A DNA stretch of 64,000 nt from Onchocerca lupi. Taxonomy: Eukaryota; Nematoda; Chromadorea; Rhabditida; Onchocercidae. The stretch covers positions 1-64,000 of the forward strand of contig JAOVVO010000246.1 in the NCBI GenBank assembly GCA_028564675.1, given 5' to 3'. Positions 50,076 to 62,000 of the stretch are shown piece by piece. Below the pieces are notes generated by a model. It saw only the letters and a list, made by a program, of their open reading frames with translations, ran no database searches and was not told the origin of the DNA. The first letter of the stretch is position 1; the number at the start of each line of letters is the position of its first letter. A program made the translations under genes and the position numbers.

Positions 50076-53000
50076 GTTAGCTTTTTGCTATTTCGTATAA
50101 AATGGTATTTTTTGTATGGATTTTAAAATTATTATTTTAAGAAGTGACAGTCTTTTAGGTTCAATTGAAGCAGTTTGCATTTGTTTTGGGAAAGGATATA
50201 GAAAAGTGGATCGAATGTGGTTCTATTTCTTTGAATGACATAAGTTTCGATGTATCTTTGCCTTACGAAATTTCTGAAGCACATTTATTCTTGCAGCGAA
50301 AAAATTTCCTTAATAAACATGATAAACGCACTAAGAGGTGAATGTTAGCTCCATCGAATTTCCTCGAATTCAAGAACAGTTTGATTTTGTCCAAATTTTT
50401 TCTTTTTTTTCATTTAACGTGGACGGCGAGAATGTATGCATATCACTCGCTCACTTTTCTCATTTATTACGTTCTAAAGACTATATATAGCCAGTGAAGA
50501 TTCTAAATGGCGAAAATTTGCAGAAATCAGAAAAAGATCGAAGGGTGAATTGATATTTAAGATCAATATCAATATTCGATAATTAGTCAATCTTAGCTAT
50601 GACTTTTATTTTCACCTCTTTTTGCAGACTTTATTTTCTGTGGGATGATGCAAATAGTTGCGCATGCTTTGGTTATTCTTGGTTTTTTGGTCCTGTTGAT
50701 ACAGTGTAAATCCTTACATTTTCTAATTGCCATTATTTTTTATGCTTATATTAAATAAAATTTTAAGCATTTAAAAAAATTTTTGCTGACACTTAATATG
50801 TTTTCAGTGGGCTGTCGCTTATGCGAGAACTTAACAAGCCTTCTTTATGGGGCAGTAATACGAGTCAGGAAAACGTACAACCTGTCATTGGTCAGAGTAT
50901 TATTCATAAGGACAGATGGTGATTTTTTATGGATGTTTTAATCATATATTTTTTTATGGAAGATCTTTTAATCATTTTGTATGTTGCAGGATAATCAACA
51001 CGAAAAATCTGGAGACGCATAAAAGCCCTGCAATCATCGAAGAAAGTAGAAAAAAGGTGATTAACTAATATATATATAAACATAATAAGATTTTTATGGC
51101 TTTAAGTAAGCAATTATTTCAACGTTTCGTATTATAAGTTTGAAATCAATTTCTTAATTTTGAATAATTTTATTTATAGGAAAGTATAAATGAAAGGAAA
51201 GCATCTTCTGATGATTCTTTCCATTCGGCATTTTCGTCAGCTGATGTCAATGTGTATCACCACATGGTTGGTCCAATACTTTCATCTACAATCCTTCATG
51301 AAAGTTATGCTTCATTTTTGAGTGTTTACAAAAATGAAATAACAAGTGATAGTGATCCGAAATCTGGCTTCTTCCGAAAGGTAAATTTTATGGATTTTTT
51401 TGCTATTCAGTAAAATCAAATTTTTTGTTGAACTTTATTTTTTTTATTTGTTAAAAATAAATTAGTTTCCTTAAGTTGAACAAAATCCGACATATTATTA
51501 TTTTATTTGTTACATTTAAAGTTTAAAAGGAGGTAAAGTTGAGTTTTTGATGCGATTAGTTTATTTTCTTTTGAAAATTTACCAGTCATTCTGACTCTTT
51601 TATTTGTAGTCTTTTCTCAAATTAAGAATTCTGAACTTAAATTCTTTAAGATAACAGCTGGAATTAATGAGCTCACACTAATCAAGCAAGAAGTGAAGCA
51701 GAAGCAAGCTATGAAAAATGATGTAACTACTTCCGATTTGCCAATCGATGCTAATCTTTCCGACCAGCATACGATGAACATAAATGGTGTTTTGGGTAGT
51801 CAGTTGCATGTAAGTTATTAGCACATATTGACTGCCCATGTAAAAAATCTAAAAAAATTTATTAACATTGGTCGAGTACTATAGTGCTGTAATAATTTAT
51901 CATCATTCATTATAAGCAATTATTTTGTGGCTGTTTAATTCCTCTGATTTTTTTCTGATAGTCATTCACTTGTAGTAATCGATCCTCCAAGTATGGCAAT
52001 TTAGTACGAAAGTTAGATCAGCAAGTAAACTATGGATTGAAGAAATGATTTGAATTCAGTTTTTATTTCTTAAAAAACTCATCTTCGTAGTGGGTATATA
52101 ATAGCTGAGTAATATGGAAACGTAGGACATATACTGCAGACAAACGTATGTTCCAGAAATTTTAAGCAGTCGGAAAGATGCGCAAATTATTGGCTGTTAT
52201 AGTTCTGACCATCAAATCATTACCAACTTGATCTGCTAATAATGATTCTAAAATGGTATACAACTATGAAACGAAACTCTTCCATGATGAAATTAGAAGA
52301 ACCTGAAATGGTAGAAATCGACTATGAAACATATAATGTATTGATATATAAGTATCTTATTTAAGTCATTAATTTCAGATCTTTATAACACCATTGGCTT
52401 TGGAAGTGACACAACGTATTATAGAGCAAATATCTGCTGGGTTCATGCTTATAAATCCCGTTTTCATCGTTCAACATCTTTACACATTCTGTACCTTCCG
52501 ACACCATTCTCAACCTCTTACAAAGAGCGGATCAAGTTCGTTGGTTATATTGAATTCATCAGCTGTTACATCATTTTAACATGGAAATTCAATCTAATCT
52601 TTTATATGTGATAAATTTCCAACTTTAATATGTACTCTATTAACATAAGCGTTAAACTGAAAAATATTATGAGTCACAGATTTCACTTTCATTTTAATGT
52701 TCAGGAATTGCATTCTTGAACACTAGAAACTGTAGTGTCATAAAGCGTAATTTTTGATCTTCGTAAAGCCGCTTTCATTTGCTTCAAAAATGACTTAGCC
52801 TGCTGCAGAATTTGCTGCATTTTTATTCCTTTTTATCTTGTCAATTTTTTTTAGATAAGGAAAAAAACCAGTCACATTTGCAAGGCAACATAATATTTCC
52901 CGACATCAACATCGTTTTTTTCCAATGTGGAATGATTGAGAAAACTATTCGCTCATCATCACTTGAGGATTCTGTATCTCGTCTAACTCGAAACAGTGTG

Positions 53001-56000
53001 ATTATGCTATGTTTTCACAAGGACATTTTATTCCTTTCAAGCGATAATTCCCACAGAGTAAACGCTTTTCTCGAGATTTCAGGATTTCATTGTATCTGTA
53101 CTTAATCTGAACGACAATGCTGATAAGTTTTCATATTACGCTTTTCTTATATTCTTTTTCAGAAAAAATGGTTGCCGAGAATAGAATTTACCTTGAAGGG
53201 TCATACACAGTTTCTCCAGCTGGTTGAGTCGTGGAAATTAGATTTCGCTTACAATAAATCTTTTTCTCTTAAGTATTCTACAAACTGGAATCAGCTTAAT
53301 TTAAACAATCGTTTCAACGGATATGATCTAAGAGTTGTTATAGGCTAGTTAAAATTATAGTTTTTTTCCTCTTTTTTTTAAAATGTTTTGAGCATTTATT
53401 TCAATGATATAGCTAATTTTCATTATTATTGATTATCATTTGGGCGGTAATATAGAGAGTGACCTTATTTCACATTTATTTATACATTTGATTGTGTTTT
53501 AGGGCATTGAAAAAATTTTTTTTAGTCATTGAAAGTTTTATTTAATATTTTCGAACACTTTTTTTTTGCAGATGGTGAACTTCCTGATCTCATCTTAAAA
53601 GTAAATAACAATGAAATAAATAAATTGCATGGATCGATTATACAAGATCAGCTGTCTTTGATGATCGGATCATGTGGATTAACAATTGGTTTATGTAAAC
53701 CGATTGGGCAAACAACCAGGTTTATTTTTTCATTTAAAAAAATACTTAAATTTAGAAATAAAATTTTTACAGTTAAGAATTTTACGCAATTATACTGATT
53801 CTAAAATAATTTCATTTGCAAAAAGTCACTTCGGCTTGTGATTTATAACTTCTAATCATTTTTTAAGCGTAGAATGGCCTTTTTTCGATGTCTTTGCACC
53901 TTGCATAACCTCTTGGATATATGCTATTGATCGCTTAAGCGAAAGTTTAGCAAAAAATATAGCAGCAGTGGATGAATGGATAGATTTTGCATTAATAAAA
54001 CTGCTACTGGAAGTAATGGATTGCAATAATAGTCAGGTACGCAGTTTCGATTTTATAAGAAATAAAGAATTGTGTCATATTTATTTAATGTTTTTTGTTT
54101 ATGCACCTTCTTATGATTTATTTTTGAATAGTATTTTACTTCTATATTCAGTTTAGCAAGTGTAATGACTTTCTATTGTTTACAACAACAATTGTATTTT
54201 AGCTGTTTGTATTTGAAAAAAGCTGTTTTGCGGATGTGCAACTGTATAATAAGGCTGCAGCTTCATGTCCTAGTTGTATGTTAGCGATAATTTTATTACG
54301 TTATGCTGCTCTGGAAGATCTCAATGATTACTGGCAACAAGTGGATTATTTGGAAATGAGGCATTATTTGAGCAAAACTCGAAGAAAACAAGCATTAATA
54401 GCTTTACTCAGTCATTGGCAAACTATTATTTGTTCACAAGTTAAAGTAATAGTTTCTTATTATGGATTTAATACTTCATGTAATTTACCTATAAGTTTTG
54501 GTTTGATTACTTTTCTATGGTTTGTTTTTTGAAAAACAAATTTCGAAAAATCAGGAGAAAACACTAGAAAGTATACCTAACCATTGGCAGACCATTATTT
54601 GCTTTCTTAATCTTTATTCCTCTACATATTCACTAGGCGATTTCGAAGTTTCGCCAACTGATGCTAAATCTTATTTGCTAATAGCCTATACTAAATGAAC
54701 TTAATAGAAAATTTGACGACTGATAATATGGAGTGTGTTCAGTATATTGCTCAAAATATGTGAACAATGCTGCTATTGATCTTATCGCGTTTGTTAACTG
54801 CAGATCTCAGATATTAAGTTGGCGCAGAGATATCTTAAACATCACCTGAAAAGTCCAACAAATTCACATGAAGTTCGTATAAATGTTGATTCAAATCAAA
54901 TTAGTAATGTTATTGATAAAAGTAGTGGCAACAGTAGTACCCGTTCAACTGTCGGATCTCATCAGAGTATGTTATTTTTAACACTAACACTTTTTTTAAC
55001 ACTTTTAACACTATTTTTAATACTTTTTTTTAACACCTTTAACACTATTTTTAATACTTTTTTTTAAATGATCAATTATCATCAATATTGCTCTTTATTC
55101 CAACCGTGATGTTCTGATAAGTGTGGAATTGACAAATCTTCAAACATTTTCTGTAGGCGTTTAACAAGGAAAACTTACTCACTCACTTTGCTATTATACA
55201 AAGGGTAAGATAGGAAGCAATTAAATGAAGTGAAAATATTCCCTTTTCATTTTTAGTTAACTGTTTTATATAGATGTTTCATTGCTTTATTCATTTTCCT
55301 TTTTCATATAAACTGCTTTCGTAATTCATTAATACCGAATTAAATAAATACTAATGTTTGAGGATTGTAAATACTAATATTTGAGGATATATTGTTTTAT
55401 TGATTCTATCAAGTCTGAAAGATTGATTAGATGAAATGGATTTAAAAAAAAAGAAAAAATACTTCAGTGGATCTGTACCATTGGGTTTTGGCTAAGCATC
55501 GTGAACACAAAGAAGCGTCTACGCGAAATAAAACTGCCAGGAAGCTTCTGGATGATGCACCAATAAATGCGATGGAAATTGCTTTATCCGCTTTCTTTTG
55601 GAGTTTTTATGAGGTTTGTTAAATCATTTGTTCTAAAACCAGGTCTGTATACTTGCAATAGTAATAATTAGACATTGTTGAAAATTTCAAGCAGAGATTA
55701 CAATGAAAATCTTCGAAGTTTCATGAATTATGTATTCTAATATATCTATTTTCATCTTTTGTTATCAAAGATAAATTTAAACACTACATAGCGATTTAAA
55801 GATTTGTGAATCATCATTCTAAGTTGCTGGATAACGCTGTTCAATTGGGTTACTTATTTCATTTTATGATGAGGATAGGAATGAAGCCTGTGACATATCT
55901 TCATTTTAGTAGAGGAATTTTAATATTATATTAATCTATTTATATTTGTTAAGTTTACATTTGTTAAGTTGATCTATTTCAGGCACGTGAACTTGAGTCG

Positions 56001-59000
56001 TCAAATTCAAATATTCTGTTATCAATGGCTAACATTGATGCTAAGTTTTCGGTTGAATTTATATCGCTGAAGGTACTGAAAAAAATTTTCATATAATTAG
56101 CTAGAATAGTGATATAAGTGATTTGTACCTTAAATTTTGCTTTTAAAATTCGCTGATTCGAATTGTAACGAAAATTTCAAGATTTTATTTATTTTTTTGT
56201 TTTGTAACTATATTTACTAATAATGTAATGAATGTTTATCACTTCTATCTCGGTTTATTTCTCCAAATTATGGAAGAAATTAAGGAAATTTTAGATTGAT
56301 TTGCTGTGAAAATTTTTTGTTAATCCATTTAAATATGACATTAGTGCTTATCTGGCTAATATTGAATTCTTAACAGAAATAGCAAAAAAAAGGAAAAAAA
56401 ATCTTTTTAAAAAAGTACCGTAAAGATTGATTGGTTCCTCTGATCATCAGTTTTGCGACAGTCTGAGAAATTCATAATTGCACTACAATTGGAGAGATTT
56501 TTATCAAAATAGGCACTTTTTTCTTTAACTAATCTTTGTTGAATACAGAGCTATTAGCAATAAGTCTTGACCTTTTTTTAGAAGTTCTTGGAAATTCCGT
56601 ACGATATAAGACTCTTTTTTATCGTGTGATTGAAAAATTTTAATTTGACGATTTTTTAGAGTGAAATATAAATTGGAAATTTAATGACAAAAACAACTGT
56701 GTGAAATTATTGTTATTGAAAAATAATATATTGTTTCAGGTTGATATACTAGAACCAAAAATGATTTCTGCATCAAATGTTAACTATTTATCAACAACAA
56801 GACACCACCTCCTACATCTGGATTCACTTGATATGATAGGAGAGATTCATACAGAATCGCGTTTTGATGAGCTTAAACTTAAACCCACGAGGTGTGTGAA
56901 TTTCTTCTATGAAACAGAAGTGAAGTTTTTATTTTACAGAATGAATTTGCTCTGTAGATTAAACAATAGATCTCTAAATCTTTCTTTACTTATCCTACTT
57001 TTTCTTGAACGGAGAAAATTTATGTAGGTATTTCTTTTAAGCTTGTTGTTTGATTTCAGACAAATTATTCAATAAGTGGCTTATTTATCAAAAAAATTGG
57101 TTAATTCAAGAAATAAAATAAAATTCCAACTTCCAGGATTTCTATATTTTTGTCGTACAATTCATCTGTGCAAAACATTCGTACTTTATTTCCCTTTGTG
57201 GCTGTCTGTCTTTTCAACGATCTTTGTCGTGTGATTCGCTCTTGTACCTCAGCTTTCGCACGTTTGAAGACGGCTAGAATAAATGATACATCAAAAGAAA
57301 CGATATGCATTTCAAAATCTCCGTCAAATACCGTAGCTTCGGAGTTAGATATCACCAGTTCAACATATTGGTTACATAGTGTGATCGACAAATTACATGA
57401 TTATTTTGGGTAATTTAGCTTTGTCTTACAGTGTTATGAATTCATTTGATAGTTTGTTACCGGCATCAATTCATATTCTAACTTGTATCTCTTTTTTGTG
57501 GAATTTCAGTTCTCGGACCAAAATTACGCAATTCAGTGAGGAGTTCTTAGAAATAAAAGTGGATGGCAATGTGGATATTAAAGTTGCTGTTCTTGAAATG
57601 ACGCTTACACATTTGTATATTTCAGCGACACTGAAAAGGACACGAGTTGGTTTTAGAATAGAAAATTATGATTGTAAAAAAATTGTTAAAGTAACATTTA
57701 TTTTCAAATTTTAACCTAATTTTTGAGTCATTGAAAAGTTTGAAATATTTCAGCTTGAACATATAAACCGGCGGGATAAGATAAAAGATAAAAAGATATT
57801 GGATGAATTGAATGCGTCAATACAGCGTGCTAATCTCATTTTATCCGAATTTGTTATGGGTCACGATGCCAAGCATATCGTTAGCTTTTTGGTGAAAACA
57901 AGCTCTTTAAGATTCGAAAGGTTTCGTATTTAATTAATTTTTTAGATTCATCCTTAAACTTACTAAAACTAAAGATGGTTGAAGAGATTAAGTTATAGGG
58001 AGAGATGTATTAATGGATTAATGGGAAGACATATCAAGGTATTGATTGGTGATGTCGAAGGCGATACGCCTATTCATGCTCAGAATCTTCATGAAGTGGT
58101 CCTCAGGAATGTTTCGCAATTGAATGAACAAATGACTCGTCTGGAATACAACATTCCAACGGTATCATTGCATATCATGAATTTTCGAATATCAATTATT
58201 TGTTTGCCACTGCTCGTTATCCATGTATAAAACAAGTGGTTATGCCAAATGTGATTAGAAACTTTAAGCAGTAGCCCATTTTTTTATTGTTTTTCAAAAA
58301 TTGGAATTTGAAAATTATTTCAGCCCATCGGTGAATATTCAGCTCATTTGCAACAACGACAGGGTGTAATGGTTGTAAATTTCGAGTTTTTAATAAGCAG
58401 CATTGAATTGTCTGCTCAGTTACTGCCTTCATTGAAGGTGAAGTATCGGCTTGATCAAGCGGAGAGTTGTGGAAATACGTTTGTTTTTGTTTTTTTTTTT
58501 TTTTTTTTTCACAGTGGATATTATGCAAAATTTGGAAATCTCAGACTTGAGATTAATTCGCAACCAATTTTTTTTTTTTTTAATTTTCTAAATTTTAACT
58601 GAATTCCAGTGGATCAGCATCGAAATTCACCGGCCGAATTAAAAGCCACGTTGTTCATTTCACTGTCATTGCACCATCCATTGACGAAAAACGAACATCG
58701 TCGTTGAATTCGGACACCTTTACGCTAGTACTTCCTCACATTTCCGCTGATGGTGCATATCGTATGGCTGGGAAAATTGAACATATTGATGAAATGGGGG
58801 ACGAAAATTTGCTATTCAGGGAAGGAGGATACATCGATGTTGTTGTGACAGTCGGTAATACTTATAACTGCAATTTAACTAAAATACATTACCGAATGTT
58901 TGTAGTGTAACAGAATCACGAATAATTAAAATGTTCATTTATCTTTTTCTAGCTTTAAGGATATAGTAAATATACTTTTGATTATTGAAAAATATATAAA

Positions 59001-62000
59001 TTATTAGTTGCAGTTCATTTTTTTCCAAATTTCAGGTAAATTAGAACATGTATTCACTACAGATTTGCTTAATCAAATTCTTTTTGCGGAACAGTGTTTC
59101 CGTACTGAACTAATATCGCTGATCGATAGAATTATTGGCGATCGAACAGTTCGTCCATCAACACCTTCTGAACAAATCCCTTCACAAGATCCATTTTTAT
59201 TTACTATTACAGTAAATTTCGATCTATGTTTCTGCATATTCACTATATTTCTATCACTTAATGATTTCTCTATTTTTTTCGTTAAAATAATGTTTGTATA
59301 CGCTTGCATGAATTAAATTAATAATTAATTACTTCAAAGGAAATAAGAAAGGCTATTTATTTCAATTTTATCTTTTTGAAGTCTTTTAATAGTCTAAATT
59401 GCAAATTGAATCTGAAAGGAGCACTAGAATTTCCTCTTTATCTTTATAATAGTTCTTGAATTTTCGGACTTTTCATTTAATCTCCTTGCAAATTGTTTAG
59501 TTCTAGTCGGTCAGTATGTGATATTTTTTCCTGGCTCCATGAATTTCTTGAATTTACGCTGCCCCTTGGTTTGGACATTGCCCAGACAGTCCCCTGCCAA
59601 GCTATGATGACTGTCCTGTTTAAATTTAGTAGGAGAAAATTCTCTAAATTCAGAATATAATGTATAATTTCCTGTTTATTTCTTTAAATATTTTGAATAA
59701 TTGGGCAAAACGATTTTTATACGCTATGTAATTTTAGCTACGCGGAGAGACAGCCCCTTGGCTTCAACTCACTGCTAGTACACCAACTTCAATTGCAGTC
59801 CGATTGACATTCGATAATATCACAGCCACTTTAACGAATCGTTGGAAAGAAAAAAGAATGGAGTCAAAGACGGTAAATTTCGGATGTCGTTGTAGGATTT
59901 TTTCTAGATTTTAGTTCTAGTTGAAACATTTAAAGAGAAATTGCTTCCTTTTTTATTTTTTCCAAGTGTTAGTGAGGAACCATAAATTTACTCAAGTCCT
60001 TCCTTTTAATAAATGTTTAGAAAAGAATATATGGGAAAGCGGTGATTGGCGTGAGTACTAAACTTGGTCTTTTGGTTAAAACTGCTATGTTTGAAGAAAT
60101 TGAAACTGAACTACAAGAATTTGCAACATTTATGACACAGGTGAAATTTGTTTTTGCTTCAAATTTCAGATTCAAGGCGCACAAAATTTTGTTCATGAAA
60201 TATGGCTAGATATTTCACTGTGGTACTGACATGATCGTGCCTAGATATGTTCAAGTTTTATAAGACCATTACTTAGAATTTTAAACAGATTGGGATGATT
60301 TTATGTATAATTTATTAGTTTGTCTGCCAACTAAGTTCAGATGATTTTCATAGATAAGTTTAATGCTAAACTTCGGGCTTTAAACTTTATCCTTTTGAAT
60401 ACAAAAGTGGATTGAAAGTTTAAAAATCTTTATTATTTTTCAATCAAATTAACATACTTTTATAAGTGAAATTTTGTAATTAAATGTGGATGCATATGCT
60501 AAAATTTAGATAACTTTGCAAAATAAAAGCAGCAGCGTACCATCTGCATACAGTTACATTGTCACGGTAAATCGTCCTATTCTTCTCATTAAGTCGTCAG
60601 CAATCGATAAAGTAAGTTCTTTTATCAAGTAATTGCCATTATTGCTTGTTAACGAGCTTTTTATGTATAGGCAGATCTTATCCTTGCATAAAATTCCTGA
60701 TTTTTTCTATGTCTTGTTACCCTTAGGTCACATATTTCATCCTATTATTTTAGGCAATTTTGTTATGGCTAAATTACAAAAATACTTACGACTTTTGGCA
60801 TGAAGAACGAAAAAAAATGTTAAAATCATCGCGATCATTATCTGTTACTTCAGCTCATGTTTCAACACCTCTAGTAAGTCTTTTTTCACTTTAAGAAAAA
60901 ATGAATAAGTTTCAAATTTTAAATAAAAACATAAAAAAAATAATCTTTTTCTGTTATTGGTATATTCTGACATAATTATTGATCGGATATAATTAAAGTA
61001 ATTATGCATTGATGGTTGAATTCATTTTTTATGATATAAATGATATCTTTAAAGTCCTATTTTAATTTGCTAAATTTACCATCCATTCTAGTAGATGGAG
61101 CAAGTTTTCAATAATCCTGCTAGTATACCGTAGATTGAAGTGATATAAGTGATGTATTTCATCTAACCATTTATGTCCGATTTTGGCAATGGAATGCATC
61201 ATGATCTGTAGAAAAATGAAGATGACAAATCGAAAAAAATTTTTTTATTATTTGCAAGCTCATTGGTAATTATTTTGTAGTAAATGTTAGCTATCACGCA
61301 AAAAGTTCTTATTTATCATAATGAACTGCGTTAGATCGAATAAGTTCCCTGCGTTTCCTGCGATATAGCTTGAATAACTTCGACTGAATTATACGAAATT
61401 TTAAGCAGAGATTTTTCAATAAATGTTGCAGAATGCAGAAACAGAAATGAATGTAAATTTGTCATTGAAAGTTACCAATGGTATCTATGTTTGTATGCCC
61501 TTATATAGTGCAGATCTGAGCGAGAATCTCTCTGCATTGCTTATCTCGCTGCAAAGTACGGATATCAACGTTTGCGTGAAGAAAGAATTGGCATGTCAAG
61601 CAACATTTCATAAATTTAAAGTCAAATTTATCGATAATTTTGATGATCAGGTGATTACCAGTTGCTGGTTTTTAATGTTTAATTTATTTCACTTCAAATT
61701 TAGCTTAGATACATGTTACTCTTTAAGATTTCAATTCCAAGAGAAATTTTAGGAATTTTCTCAGTTATTATGACTTGAATGTATTCTTTTTTACAGTTGA
61801 TATACTGGATGTCGCGGAATCGTATCAGTTCAGCGTCCATTGTGGAAAAATTATGCTACAGTACAAAAAATTAAATTTTACAGACTCTGAACGATACTTG
61901 GATTGAGAACGAACCTAGTGACCCGTCACGTTCAAATTATTTCTATTTTCCACAAGGTACTTATCAGTTTGTTTCACGTGCAACAACAGCTTCTGACCTA

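Larger units (their letters stand above)
50159..57409 (+). other. lpd-3: LPD-3 exons 20-36 (central region)
   Basis: Exon coordinates: 50159-50337, 50628-50705, 50808-50918, 50990-51056, 51180-51380, 51651-51809 (or from 51627), 52379-52535, 52855-53057, 53163-53343, 53572-53719, 53868-54036, 54203-54445 (or to 54439), 54804-54966, 55468-55613, 55983-56072, 56740-56891, 57137-57409. Exons 22-25 are Ser/Lys-rich and poorly conserved, matching the disordered linker in BLTP1. The 3' end of exon 26 and all of exon 28 are the least certain parts. Exon 30 requires a TTTTAAG acceptor because the nearby TAG gives an early stop. Confidence 0.7.

Noticed and set aside
61797..61861. Possible extra LPD-3 exon after exon 47
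   Set aside because: TTTTTACAG and a GT flank an open stretch, but including it shifts the next exon into a stop within eight codons, while skipping it gives the conserved join FIDNFDDQ + TLNDTW.
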